Below are positions 25,399-34,052 of a DNA stretch of 64,000 bases, piece by piece. The DNA lies in NCBI RefSeq assembly GCF_003261635.1, contig NZ_QFXK01000035.1, positions 186,001 to 250,000 of the forward strand, written 5' to 3'. Source of the DNA: Kribbella monticola (GTDB lineage Bacteria; Actinomycetota; Actinomycetes; Propionibacteriales; Kribbellaceae). The notes under the pieces are model-generated. The model did not search any database. It had not been told where the DNA came from and worked only from the letters and a program-made list of their open reading frames with translations. The position numbers were made by a program, and so were the translations under genes. Position 1 is the first letter of the stretch. Each line of letters starts with the position of its first letter.

Positions 25399-26806
25399 GA
25401 CGGCCGCCCTCGCGACCGTAGCCCGACTCCTTGTAGCCGCCGAACGGCGAGGTCGGGTCGAAGCGGTTGAACGTGTTGGCCCAGACGACGCCGGCGCGCA
25501 ACTGGTTCGCCATCCACAGGATCCGGGAACCCTTGTCGGTCCAGACGCCGGCGGACAGGCCGAACGGGGTGTTGTTCGCCTTCTCGACCGCCTCTTGCGG
25601 GGTACGGAAGGTGAGCACCGACAGCACCGGGCCGAAGATCTCCTCGCGGGCGATCCGGTGCGCCTGGGACACGCCGGTGAAGACGGTCGGCGGGAACCAG
25701 AAGCCCTGCGTGGGCAGCTCGCACTCGGGCGACCAGCGCTCCGAGCCCTCGTCCTCACCCACCTGCGACAGCTCGCGGATCCGGGCCAGTTGCTCGGCGG
25801 AGTTGATCGCGCCGATGTCGGTGTTCTTGTCCAGCGGGTCGCCGACGCGCAGGGTGCCCATCCGGCGCTTGAGCCGCGCCAGCACCTCGTCGTACACACT
25901 CTCCTGGACCAGCAGCCGCGAGCCCGCACAGCAGACGTGGCCCTGGTTGAAGAAGATGCCGTTGACGATGCCCTCGACGGTCTGGTCGATCGGCGCGTCC
26001 TCGAAGACGATGTTCGCCGCCTTGCCGCCGAGCTCCAGCGTGACCTTCTTGTCCGTGCCCGCGACCGACTTCGCGATCGCGCGGCCGACCGCGGTCGAGC
26101 CGGTGAAGGCGACCTTGTCGACACCTTCGTGTTCGACGAGCGCCTGACCGGTCCGGCCGGCGCCGGTGATGATGTTCACCACGCCCGGCGGCAGGTCGGC
26201 CTGCTGGCAGATCTCGGCGAACGCGAGTGCGGTCAGCGGCGTCGTCTCGGCGGGCTTCAGTACGACGGTGTTGCCGGCCGCGAGCGCCGGGGCGATCTTC
26301 CAGGCCAGCATCATCAGCGGGAAGTTCCACGGGATCACCTGCGCGGCGACCCCGAGCGGCTGCGGGTTCTCGCCGGCGCCGGCGTACTCGAGCTTGTCCG
26401 CCCAGCCCGCGTAGTAGAAGAAATGCGCTGCCACCAACGGCAGGTCGACGTCCCGCGACTCGCGGATCGGCTTGCCGTTGTCGAGCGACTCCAGCACGGC
26501 CAGCTCCCGCGACCGCTCCTGGATCAGCCGGGCGATGCGGTACAGGTACTTCGCGCGGTCGCGACCCGGCATCGGGCCCCACACCTTGTCGTAGGCCTTG
26601 CGAGCCGCCTTCACCGCCCGGTCGACATCGGCCGGACCGGCCTCGCTGACCTCGGCCAGCACCTCCTCCGAGGCGGGGCTGACCGTCTTGAACGGTTTGC
26701 CGTCGGTCGCCTCGGTGAAGGCGCCGTTGATGAACAATCCGTACGACGACTTGATGTCGACGATCGCGCGCGACTCCGGCGCGGGTGCGTACTCGAATCT
26801 GCTCAT
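25370..26806 (-). CDS. NAD-dependent aldehyde dehydrogenase
   Basis: A 478-residue, full-length aldehyde dehydrogenase. The cofactor motif VVLKPAE is near residue 181, the general base is Glu258 in LELGGKAA, and the nucleophile is Cys292 in NQGHVCCAGSR, where His replaces the usual Gln. It lies four bases after deoC and overlaps the half-length homologue. The operon position suggests that it oxidises the acetaldehyde released by DeoC, a reaction that would give acetate; substrate not proven. Confidence 0.93.
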   Translation of the reverse strand: MSRFEYAPAPESRAIVDIKSSYGLFINGAFTEATDGKPFKTVSPASEEVLAEVSEAGPADVDRAVKAARKAYDKVWGPMPGRDRAKYLYRIARLIQERSRELAVLESLDNGKPIRESRDVDLPLVAAHFFYYAGWADKLEYAGAGENPQPLGVAAQVIPWNFPLMMLAWKIAPALAAGNTVVLKPAETTPLTALAFAEICQQADLPPGVVNIITGAGRTGQALVEHEGVDKVAFTGSTAVGRAIAKSVAGTDKKVTLELGGKAANIVFEDAPIDQTVEGIVNGIFFNQGHVCCAGSRLLVQESVYDEVLARLKRRMGTLRVGDPLDKNTDIGAINSAEQLARIRELSQVGEDEGSERWSPECELPTQGFWFPPTVFTGVSQAHRIAREEIFGPVLSVLTFRTPQEAVEKANNTPFGLSAGVWTDKGSRILWMANQLRAGVVWANTFNRFDPTSPFGGYKESGYGREGGRHGLEAYLAH

Positions 26807-26810
26807 GCCC

Positions 26811-27767
26811 TCAGTCCAGCGTGAAATAGTCGGGTCCGGGGTAGTTCCCGGTGGCCAGCTTGGTGCGTTGCATCAGCAGGTCGTTCAGCAGGCTGGACGC
26901 GCCGAAGCGGAACAGCTCCGGGTCCAGCCAGTCCGGTCCGGCCGTCTCGTTGACGGTGACCAGGTACTTGATCGCGTCCTTCGCGGTCCGGATGCCGCCC
27001 GCGGGCTTGACGCCGATGTGCAGTCCGGTCGCCTCGTGGTAGTCGCGGACCGCTTCCAGCATCACCAGGGTCACCGGAAGCGTCGCGGCAGGGGAGACCT
27101 TGCCGGTCGAGGTCTTGATGAAGTCCGCACCGGCCAGCATCGCCAGCCACGACGCACGCCGTACGTTGTCGTAGGTGACCAGCTCGCCGGTCTCCAGGAT
27201 CACCTTGAGATGCGCGTCACCGGCCGCCTCGCGGATCGCCGCGATCTCGTCGAAGACCAGCCCGTACCGCCCGGACAGGAACGCGCCCCGGTCGATCACC
27301 ATGTCGACCTCGTCGGCACCTGCCGCGACCGCGTCCTTGGTGTCCTGGATCTTGATCGCCAGGCTCGAACGGCCACTGGGGAAGGCGGTTGCGACACTCG
27401 CCACGTTGATGCCGGTGCCCTTGAGCTCGAACTTCGCGGTCGCCACCAGGTCCGGATACACACAGACCGCGGCCACCTGCGGCGCGGTCGGGTCGGCCGG
27501 ATCGGGCCGTTTCGCCTTCGCGCAAAGGGCTCGCACCTTGCCGGGGGTGTCCTGACCTTCCAGCGTGGTCAGATCGATCATCTGGATCGCCAGATCCAGC
27601 GCGTACGCCTTGGCGGTCGTCTTGATCGACCTGGTTCCCAACGTGGCAGCCCGCGCCTCGGCGCCGACCTGGTCGACGCCCGGCAGGCCCAGCAGGAACC
27701 GGCGCAGCCGATCCTCGGACGAGGTCACGTCGGCAAGACTGTCGACGCCAGTGTCGGTAGTGGTCAC
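26811..27767 (-). CDS. deoC: Deoxyribose-phosphate aldolase
   Basis: A 318-residue class I aldolase cleaving deoxyribose-5-phosphate to acetaldehyde and glyceraldehyde-3-phosphate. The Schiff-base lysine is Lys218 in FIKTSTGK, and the acidic partner lies in VDMVID near Asp155; a second lysine motif GVKPAGGIR is present. Length matches the longer, animal-like DERA branch. GTG 27767 is chosen since the upstream 16 codons are Arg-rich and lack family similarity. It leads the operon with the two dehydrogenases. Confidence 0.95.
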   Translation of the reverse strand: MTTTDTGVDSLADVTSSEDRLRRFLLGLPGVDQVGAEARAATLGTRSIKTTAKAYALDLAIQMIDLTTLEGQDTPGKVRALCAKAKRPDPADPTAPQVAAVCVYPDLVATAKFELKGTGINVASVATAFPSGRSSLAIKIQDTKDAVAAGADEVDMVIDRGAFLSGRYGLVFDEIAAIREAAGDAHLKVILETGELVTYDNVRRASWLAMLAGADFIKTSTGKVSPAATLPVTLVMLEAVRDYHEATGLHIGVKPAGGIRTAKDAIKYLVTVNETAGPDWLDPELFRFGASSLLNDLLMQRTKLATGNYPGPDYFTLD

Positions 27768-27870
27768 CCACCCCACTCTACTGCGCTTTTTCGCCCTCTC
27801 CCGCACCGAGAACACCCCGTACGCCGGCCCCTCCCGCGCCTCCTACATGGGCTGCCGAGGCGGGGCGTTG

Positions 27871-28809
27871 TCAGGCAAGCAGCGCCTCGAGTTGCGGGAG
27901 GCGGTCGAACAGCTCGGGAAGCCCGCGCAAGCCGTCCTGTGCCGACTGGTGAGACAGGGCGAGGTCCGGGCCGGTGGCCGCTTCGACGCCTGCGAGGCAG
28001 CGGAGGATGTTCCATCTCGTGAAGCCGAGCCAGCCGCCGATCAGGTAGACGAACCAGCTCGGGCCCGGCGGCGGTAGCGTTCCGCCGCCGGCGACATATC
28101 CGTCGAGGACCGAGCGGAAGATCGTCGGCTCGATGTCGTCGAAACCAGGTCCCTTCGCGAGGCTCAGTGCGGTTGAGCCCAGTTCGCCGGACAGGTCGAG
28201 CATCCCCGAGAGCTCCCAGTCGAGTACCACGGGCCGACCGTGTCGGACGAGCAGGTTCCACGGCTGGATGTCCCGATGGGTCAGCACGACGGGGCCCGGC
28301 CGTTCGCAGGTGTCGACGAAGTGGGCTATCGCGAGGAAGGTCTCGACCTGGGCGGCGAGTTCGCCGGCCCACGGCTGTCCGGTCGCCACCGCCCGCTCGG
28401 CGAGCTCGGGCCAGTCCCGCGCCACTGGGTCCTCGCTCGACCCGCGCGGCCCGTCGACGTCGAGTGCGTGGAGGCGCGCGAGGATCTCACCGATCTCGAA
28501 CCCGTACGCCGCCGGCACCGGCGCTTCGGGCAGCTTTTCGCCCTCGACCCAGCGGTGGACGAGCAGGTGCTGACCAGCCCGGACCGGTTCCGGCATCGGG
28601 ATTCCGGCCGCGAAGGCCGCCTGCTCGAACCTGAACACGTCCTCGACGTGGTAGGTCGACCGGCGATCGGCGAGGTTCAACTCCTTCACCGCGAACGACC
28701 CCTGGTCGGTGTCGAGCCGGTACAGCCGGTTGGCGAATCCGCCGTGGACGCGGATCATCGGTCCGATCGGCGTGCCGAGTTGCGCGAGGTCGGAGGGCAC
28801 GTCGGTCAC
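27871..28809 (-). CDS. Aminoglycoside-phosphotransferase-family kinase
   Basis: A 312-residue APH/choline-kinase-fold protein. The catalytic loop is HRDIQPWNLL near residue 205 and the metal motif is VLDWELSG. The N-lobe has FAVKELN as its ATP lysine region and RWVEGEKL as hinge. GTG 28809 is used because upstream sequence is Ser/Thr-rich non-family and overlaps the TetR gene. Substrate unknown; members include antibiotic and small-molecule kinases. Confidence 0.85.
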   Translation of the reverse strand: MTDVPSDLAQLGTPIGPMIRVHGGFANRLYRLDTDQGSFAVKELNLADRRSTYHVEDVFRFEQAAFAAGIPMPEPVRAGQHLLVHRWVEGEKLPEAPVPAAYGFEIGEILARLHALDVDGPRGSSEDPVARDWPELAERAVATGQPWAGELAAQVETFLAIAHFVDTCERPGPVVLTHRDIQPWNLLVRHGRPVVLDWELSGMLDLSGELGSTALSLAKGPGFDDIEPTIFRSVLDGYVAGGGTLPPPGPSWFVYLIGGWLGFTRWNILRCLAGVEAATGPDLALSHQSAQDGLRGLPELFDRLPQLEALLA

Positions 28810-28879
28810 CCCACGCAATCTAGGGCTCGCAGTTCGGCAATGCACCGGAATTTCCCGCCGACCATGGAAGTCGGCCGAG

Positions 28880-29482
28880 TCAGCGGTCGGACAGGCGGCT
28901 GACGATTCGCGTGAGCTGTTCGGCGTACTCGGCTGCGAAGTCTGGTGCAGAAGGATCAAGTCCGAGCGCCTGGGCGATCTGCGGGAAAGTCACCGGCGCG
29001 GCCGACAGAGCGAACAGCGCCAGGCCGACGTACGCCGGATCGAGATCGGCGGCGAGTTCGCCTTGTTTCTGGCGGGATCGGAAGTCGGTGAGCATCGCCT
29101 GGAAGCGGGCGGTCTGGGCCTCCCGGTCCGCTTCGACTGCCTCCTGGTCGACGCCCTGGCGGATCAGGAGCCGGGCCAGGTCGGGTTGGGCGAGGGTCTC
29201 CCGCGCGTAGGCCGCGACGATGTCCGGCAGGGTGGTTGCTTCCTCGGTGACGCTCTGCTCGCCGGCGCGCCAGCGGGCGCTGATGGCCTGGTAGAGACCG
29301 CGTTTGCCGCCGAAGTAGTACGAGATCAGCTGCTTGTTGACCCCGGCCCGGGTGGCGATCTCGCTCACTCTTGCGCCGCCGAAACCGTGCGCGGCGAACT
29401 CGATCACCGCCGCGTCCATCAGCTGCTGTTTGGTCCGCTCCGCGTCGCGCTGTCGTTCGCCGGGAGCTGGCGCTCTGTGCAT
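28880..29482 (-). CDS. TetR-family transcriptional repressor
   Basis: A 200-residue TetR regulator with HTH ARVSEIATRAGVNKQLISYY and a C-terminal helical ligand domain. ATG 29482 is preferred over 29512, which would add ten residues. It is divergent from the FAD monooxygenase, with a clear palindrome between the two. Confidence 0.9.
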   Translation of the reverse strand: MHRAPAPGERQRDAERTKQQLMDAAVIEFAAHGFGGARVSEIATRAGVNKQLISYYFGGKRGLYQAISARWRAGEQSVTEEATTLPDIVAAYARETLAQPDLARLLIRQGVDQEAVEADREAQTARFQAMLTDFRSRQKQGELAADLDPAYVGLALFALSAAPVTFPQIAQALGLDPSAPDFAAEYAEQLTRIVSRLSDR

Positions 29483-29521
29483 GCACGCGACTCTAGCAAT
29501 GGCGTCAACCATCGTGCTAAC

Positions 29522-29544
29522 TTAATCATCCAAATGGATGATAA
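29522..29544. promoter_or_regulatory. TetR operator palindrome
   Basis: ATCATCC (29525-29531) and GGATGAT (29536-29542) form a perfect seven-base inverted repeat with spacer AAAT, flanked by TTA and AA to make a 23-base near-palindrome. It lies between the divergent TetR and monooxygenase starts and abuts the monooxygenase AAGGAGGA ribosome-binding site. Confidence 0.7.
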
Positions 29545-29553
29545 GGAGGAAAC

Positions 29554-30672
29554 ATGCAGGTGGCGATCGTCGGAGCCGGGGTCGGTGGGCTCGCGCTGGC
29601 TCAAGGGTTGAAGCAGGCGGGCATCGACGTGCGGGTGTACGAGCGCGACGCGTCGGCGCGCTTTCGCAAGCAGGGTTACCGGATCCACATCAGCGAGGTG
29701 GGCGAGCAGGCGCTCGCCGCCGTACTGCCGGAGGCTGTCCGTCGCCGGGTGATCGAGACCGCGACCCATCCGGGCGACCTGGTGGCCGGGTTCGACACTT
29801 CGCTGCGGCCGACCTTCGAGCAGGCCTACCCCGGCGCCGGGCCGGACACGGTCAGCGCGATCGATCGGTACGCGTTCCGCCGCGCGCTGATGACCGGCCT
29901 CGACGACGTGCTCGTCTTCGGCAAGCAGTTCACGTCGTACGCCGAGACCGCGGATGGCCGGGTCCAGCTCACTTTTGCGGACGGCAGCACCGAGACAGCC
30001 GATCTCCTCGTGGGTGCTGATGGAGTCGGCTCGCGGGTCCGGGCGCAGCTCGTGCCCGACTTCGAGGTGATCGACAGCGGGATCCGCTGTATTTACGGCA
30101 AGATCCCGGTGACCCCCGCAGTCCGTGATCGAGCGCCGGCCGAATTCCTGCGTGGATTCTGCTTCGTCACGGACGGAGAGGGACCGGGTGCGGCCTTCGC
30201 GCCGGTGTTGTTCCGGACGCCGCCGGAGGAGTACGGCGACTACCTGATGGCCGTGATGACCGGGACGCAGGAGCAACTCGGCCATTCCGACGAGGAGCTG
30301 TTCGGCATGGCCCCCGACGACCTGTGGAGTGTCGTGAAGAAGCACGTCGCCGACTGGCACCCGACGATCGGCGAGCTCGTCGCGTCGGCCGATCCGAGCG
30401 CGGCGTTCCCGATCACCTTACGCACCTGCACCGAGGTCGCTTCCTGGCCGACCGGAAAGATCACGCTGCTGGGCGACGCCGTCCACCCGATGCTGCCGTC
30501 AGCGGGCGCCGGCGCGAACACCGCGCTGTGGGACGCGGCCCGCCTCACCGAGGCTTTGGTCGACGGCTCGCTGCCGGAGTACGAACGAGACGTCCGTCCG
30601 CACGCGCTCGCGGCGGTCGAAGAATCACTCCAGAACGCCAAGCATCTTTTCAACCTCGACCTCGGTGCGTGA
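29554..30672 (+). CDS. FAD-dependent monooxygenase (aromatic hydroxylase type)
   Basis: A 372-residue class A flavoprotein hydroxylase. FAD motifs are GAGVGGLALA at the N-terminus, the DGVGSRVR region (DG motif) near residue 155, and GDAVHPMLPSAGAGANTAL near residue 308. AAGGAGGA precedes ATG 29554. Pairing with a TetR repressor suggests induction by its substrate; relatives include antibiotic-modifying enzymes of the TetX class, but the substrate is not predictable here. Confidence 0.9.
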   Translation: MQVAIVGAGVGGLALAQGLKQAGIDVRVYERDASARFRKQGYRIHISEVGEQALAAVLPEAVRRRVIETATHPGDLVAGFDTSLRPTFEQAYPGAGPDTVSAIDRYAFRRALMTGLDDVLVFGKQFTSYAETADGRVQLTFADGSTETADLLVGADGVGSRVRAQLVPDFEVIDSGIRCIYGKIPVTPAVRDRAPAEFLRGFCFVTDGEGPGAAFAPVLFRTPPEEYGDYLMAVMTGTQEQLGHSDEELFGMAPDDLWSVVKKHVADWHPTIGELVASADPSAAFPITLRTCTEVASWPTGKITLLGDAVHPMLPSAGAGANTALWDAARLTEALVDGSLPEYERDVRPHALAAVEESLQNAKHLFNLDLGA

Positions 30673-30782
30673 CCGGCCGGTGTGTGCGGGTGGTTGCTGT
30701 GCGTGGTCGTCGTGGCCTAACTGGTATGTGAGGTGTCCGGTGAATTCTGGTTCGGGTCGGGGTGGGCGGTTACCTTGTCCCG

Positions 30783-31343
30783 GTGAAGTCCAAGACCAGT
30801 GAGAACGAGCAGTACCTGTCGACGTCCAACCGGATCACCGGTGTGGTGGTGATGGCGATCGGCGGGCTCGGGCTGCTCGACATCGTGCTGGAGTGGCGGA
30901 CCGCGGGTGGGCTGATGGTCGCCGGGCTGATCGGGATCCTGATGGTGTGCGCCTACGCCGGCCTGGTGCGGCCGTCGATCAACCTGACCCCCGAGGCGCT
31001 CACGATCCGCAACCATTTCCGCGACCACCGGGTGCCGTGGAACAAGATCACCGACGTCGACGTGACCGACATCCTCCGGGTGCACACCGAGCTCGGCAAG
31101 ATCCGCTGCCCCGGCGTCCAGCTGGTGATGCGGGACATGCGCAAGCAGCGCGTGGGCGGCCGCAAGCTCAAGGCGGACAGCTCCATCTCGCGCGCGGACT
31201 TCGTGGTCGACCGGATCGAGTCCCACCTGCAGCAGTACGGACCGACGGCCGAGGGTGAGGTCGTCACCACCTGGGCCCGGCCCGAGCTGTCGATCATCGC
31301 CGTCCTCGCGCTGGTCGCCCTCCTCGGGGAGTTCTTCCGCTGA
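30783..31343 (+). CDS. Membrane-anchored bacterial PH-like protein
   Basis: A 186-residue protein with two membrane segments near residues 17-60, a small bacterial PH-like domain (LTPEALTIRNHFRDHRVPWN as its start), and a C-terminal hydrophobic segment. GTG 30783 is chosen; an earlier GTG at 30762 adds seven residues. Function of the family is unknown. Its stop codon overlaps the likely CTG start of the following esterase. Confidence 0.7.
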   Translation: MKSKTSENEQYLSTSNRITGVVVMAIGGLGLLDIVLEWRTAGGLMVAGLIGILMVCAYAGLVRPSINLTPEALTIRNHFRDHRVPWNKITDVDVTDILRVHTELGKIRCPGVQLVMRDMRKQRVGGRKLKADSSISRADFVVDRIESHLQQYGPTAEGEVVTTWARPELSIIAVLALVALLGEFFR

Positions 31344-32206
31344 ACCGCCGTGCCTTCCTGATCACGGCGATCGCCGGAGCCGGTGCGCTGGCCGGTGCCA
31401 CAGGGCTGGTCGAAGCCGGCGTTATCCCAGGCCGAGCCCGCGCGCACGAAGTACTGGGCCTGACCGGCAAGGACGGGACGATCCCCGACGTGGCACCGGG
31501 GCGAGTAGAGTCCGGCAGCTTCGCTTCGGCAGCACGCCGTACGAAGGTCGGCTGGTCGATCATCTATCCCGACCAGCGGCCGGCGAGAATGCCGGTCGTT
31601 CTCGTGCTGCACGGCCGCGGCGGCGACCACACCTCGGCGATCAACGACCTCGGCATCGACCGTCACCTAGCTGCCGCCGTGTCCGCCGGACTACCGCCGT
31701 TCGCCCTCGCGACCGTCGACGGCGGCGCCGACAACTACTGGCACCGGCGCGCGAACGGTGACGATCCCCAGCGGATGCTGACCCAGGAATTCCTTCCCCT
31801 GTTGGCGAAACGCGGACTGCTGACCAGCCGGTACGGCGTACTCGGCTGGTCGATGGGTGGCTTCGGGGCTCTTCTGCTGGCCGCCGACGTCAAAGCGCCC
31901 AGGGTGGTCGCGGCGGCCGCGATGAGCCCGGCGCTGTGGCGTCACGCGAAGGACACCACGCCCGGCTCGTACGACGGTCCGGCCGACTTCGAGGCGCACC
32001 AGCTCTTCGGTCGTGCGGCGGATCTCGCGGGCGTCGCCATACGGATCGACTGTGGGCGTGACGACCCGTTCGCCGCCGCGACAGAGCAGCTCCGGGCCGA
32101 GGTGCCGGCCGAGGGCGGGATGGAGCCCGGCCGCCATACCGCCGGTTACTGGCGCCGCATGCTTCCTGACCAGCTGCAGTTTCTCGGCCGGAAACTCTCG
32201 ATGTGA
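31340..32206 (+). CDS. Tat-type exported esterase (alpha/beta-hydrolase), likely CTG start
   Basis: The conserved fold contains LHGRGGD, the nucleophile elbow GWSMGG (Ser near residue 171), an Asp in CGRDDPF and a His near the C-terminus, the triad of esterase-D-like hydrolases. The first GTG in frame is at 31490, but the frame continues upstream to a CTG at 31340, and these 50 codons encode NRRAFLITAIAGAGALAGA, a clear twin-arginine signal. No ATG, GTG or TTG occurs between the upstream stop (near 31256) and 31490. CGGGGAG lies eight bases before CTG, and CTGA overlaps the previous stop. Length from CTG is 288 residues. Confidence 0.78.
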   Translation: MNRRAFLITAIAGAGALAGATGLVEAGVIPGRARAHEVLGLTGKDGTIPDVAPGRVESGSFASAARRTKVGWSIIYPDQRPARMPVVLVLHGRGGDHTSAINDLGIDRHLAAAVSAGLPPFALATVDGGADNYWHRRANGDDPQRMLTQEFLPLLAKRGLLTSRYGVLGWSMGGFGALLLAADVKAPRVVAAAAMSPALWRHAKDTTPGSYDGPADFEAHQLFGRAADLAGVAIRIDCGRDDPFAAATEQLRAEVPAEGGMEPGRHTAGYWRRMLPDQLQFLGRKLSM

Positions 32207-32317
32207 CGGGAACTTGGGCCCGAACACCTGCGTCCGAGCCCATGTCCGTCCCCGGTGAACCTTTCGGTGATCCAAGATTGGGGCCGTAAGTCCCCCAAGT
32301 ACTCGAGAGTGGAGCGC

Positions 32318-33253
32318 ATGTACAACCTCTCCAGCAAGAAACTGCGCGGACTGGTCGGCGTGATCGCCATGGCCGGTTGCGTGGCCCTCGCCGTCCCGAG
32401 CGCGCAGGCCGCCCCGGCCGGCGTGACCGAGCAGCCGATCCCGATCCCGGGCGCCGCGGTCAAGCCGCCGACGACCTCCGGGACGCGGGGCATCGAAACG
32501 ACCTCGGGCTGGAACGCCACCAGTTCGCGTAACGCGGTCGTCAACAACCGCCTCTACAGCACGCCGTACATCCCGGCGTCGGGCTGCAAGCGCCCGAACG
32601 TCACGCTGAACACCGAGTACCGCATCCGGTACTTCGAGCAGGAGATGGTGCGCTGCATGTACGCCGCCTGGCGTCCGGTGATCTGGCGGGCCGGCGGTCG
32701 GTACGACGTCAAGCCCGCCCTGGTCGTGCACGGCTACAACACGATCAACACCGCCTGCGGCTCGGTCACCGGACCGACCTCGTTCTACTGCTCCGCGGGT
32801 GGCGGCACGATCTACATCCCGTGGCGCCAGATCGTCAACTACTACGCGCAGAACCCGACGTTCGCCGTCGCGTACGCGACCAACACGATCGCGCACGAGT
32901 ACGGGCACCACGTGCAGTCGATGACCAGCATCCTGACCGCGTCGTGGTGGCGCCAGCAGCACATGACCGGCGACGCGGCCCTGGCCGAGAGCCGTCGCCG
33001 TGAGCTGCAGGCCTCCTGCCTCGGCTCGGCCTACATCGGCGCGAACCGCAAGGCGTACCCGATGTCGGGCGGCCTCTACACCCAGTGGCGCTACGTGATC
33101 TCGCACTCCGGTGACATGCCGGGCTACCCGCGCGACCACGGCTCGTGGACCAACCACAACTTCTGGTCGCTGGCCGGCTGGAGTGGTGACGGCAAGGGCC
33201 AGCACGCCGGCAGCTGCCGGACCTGGTCGGCGCCCGCGACCCGCGTTTCCTGA
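32318..33253 (+). CDS. YpfJ-like neutral zinc metallopeptidase, secreted
   Basis: A 311-residue exported protein with a signal peptide ending at SAQA and the zinc motif HEYGHHVQ (His193, Glu194, His197), followed by a Glu-containing helix typical of the YpfJ family. Four or more cysteines suggest disulfides outside the cell. ATG 32318 has GGAG seven bases upstream; the longer frame from 32255 lacks a ribosome-binding site. The family is widespread, with unknown substrate. Confidence 0.85.
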   Translation: MYNLSSKKLRGLVGVIAMAGCVALAVPSAQAAPAGVTEQPIPIPGAAVKPPTTSGTRGIETTSGWNATSSRNAVVNNRLYSTPYIPASGCKRPNVTLNTEYRIRYFEQEMVRCMYAAWRPVIWRAGGRYDVKPALVVHGYNTINTACGSVTGPTSFYCSAGGGTIYIPWRQIVNYYAQNPTFAVAYATNTIAHEYGHHVQSMTSILTASWWRQQHMTGDAALAESRRRELQASCLGSAYIGANRKAYPMSGGLYTQWRYVISHSGDMPGYPRDHGSWTNHNFWSLAGWSGDGKGQHAGSCRTWSAPATRVS

Positions 33254-33324
33254 TCGGCCCCGGCACGGAGTCTGATGCAGTTCGGTAACACTGCTCAGCT
33301 TCCCTGACCGGTTGTGTAACCCGA

Positions 33325-33357
33325 GGCGCCCGGAATGCGTTCTGCATTCCGGGCGCC
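33325..33357. terminator. Strong hairpin terminator after the YpfJ-type peptidase
   Basis: GGCGCCCGGAATGC (33325-33338) and GCATTCCGGGCGCC (33344-33357) form a perfect 14-base stem with a five-base loop, extendable by an A-T pair. It lies 72 bases after the peptidase stop and upstream of the next gene. Confidence 0.8.
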
Positions 33358-33487
33358 TTCGTGTGCTTGGACAGCACCGTGCGTTTTGCCGACACGTACA
33401 CGATCTGCGATCGTGTGGTTACCGTGTTTCGGGTCCGCACGCCTTACAGTCTTGTGTCGAACGACGAACGGCAGGAGTCAAGGGATC

Positions 33488-33937
33488 GTGAACTACGACG
33501 AGTTCAACACCGAGTACACCCGGGTGCTGGACAAGATCAAGAGTGGTACCTGCAGCTGGTCCGAGCTGTCCGGGCATGTCACCCGGCTGCGCAAGGCCAC
33601 CGCGGGACTGACCAAACCGATCGAGCGGAACCAGGTGGACAGCGATCTGGCCGCGCTCGGCCAGATGGTCGACCTGTCCCGCCGGACCAACGACCGCGAG
33701 GACGTCTGGACCATCACCTCCGAGGCGGTGCGGCGGGCCAGCAGCGGTGAGGGCACGGTCGCCGACCGGATCGGGCGGATCGAGGCGAGCATCAACGAGA
33801 TCACTCATCTGGCGAACCGGAACCCGGACGAGCGCGAGGCGTTGATGCAGTCGACCAGCACCCTGCGGATCCTGCACTCCTCGCTGCAGAGTTCGCTGCG
33901 GGCCGAGCAGGCCGAAGCCGCAGCAGCAGTCCGCTGA
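33488..33937 (+). CDS. Small helical protein of unknown function
   Basis: A 149-residue soluble protein starting at GTG 33488 (NYDEFNTEYTRVLDKIKSG as its beginning), with several predicted amphipathic helices and no signal or membrane segment. An upstream frame to 33335 crosses the terminator and is not supported. It is monocistronic between two strong hairpins. I do not recognise the family. Confidence 0.75.
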   Translation: MNYDEFNTEYTRVLDKIKSGTCSWSELSGHVTRLRKATAGLTKPIERNQVDSDLAALGQMVDLSRRTNDREDVWTITSEAVRRASSGEGTVADRIGRIEASINEITHLANRNPDEREALMQSTSTLRILHSSLQSSLRAEQAEAAAAVR

Positions 33938-33946
33938 CGCAAGACC

Positions 33947-33986
33947 AACGACGAAGGGCCCCTGACTCCAGGGGCCCTTCGTCGTT
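33947..33986. terminator. Long bidirectional hairpin terminator
   Basis: AACGACGAAGGGCCCCTG (33947-33964) and CAGGGGCCCTTCGTCGTT (33969-33986) form a perfect 18-base stem with a four-base loop. It separates the small protein gene from the convergent phosphosugar mutase and abuts a palindromic repeat. Confidence 0.85.
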
Positions 33987-34049
33987 GCGTCCGAAGAAGC
34001 GTTGCGTCCGAAGAGGTGAGGGTCAGGACCCTCGGTTGTTCGGACGCAA
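33985..34049. repeat. Palindromic repeat, copy 2, with tandem left arm
   Basis: TTGCGTCCGAA (34002-34012) and TTCGGACGCAA (34039-34049) are perfect 11-base arms. The centre holds an inner dyad, GAGGGTC (34018-34024) and GACCCTC (34027-34033). An additional arm-like TTGCGTCCGAAG occurs at 33985-33996, 17 bases upstream. The element matches copy 1 at 2604-2649 in arms and in the GTGAGGG-CAGGACCC centre. It lies between convergent genes and next to the long terminator. Confidence 0.75.
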
Positions 34050-34052
34050 GGC

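Noticed and set aside
24505..26124. Fusion of the half-length dehydrogenase with an upstream Arg/Ser-rich stretch
   Set aside because: The extension is the wrong frame of the full-length dehydrogenase gene; the ATG at 25398 fits the conserved start.
32278..32298. Small TTGGGG/CCCCAA hairpin before the YpfJ-type gene
   Set aside because: Six-base arms with a nine-base loop, not convincing as a regulatory element.
31691..33205. 504-codon antisense open frame over the esterase and peptidase
   Set aside because: Spans two well-supported genes and an intergenic promoter; composition typical of shadow frames.
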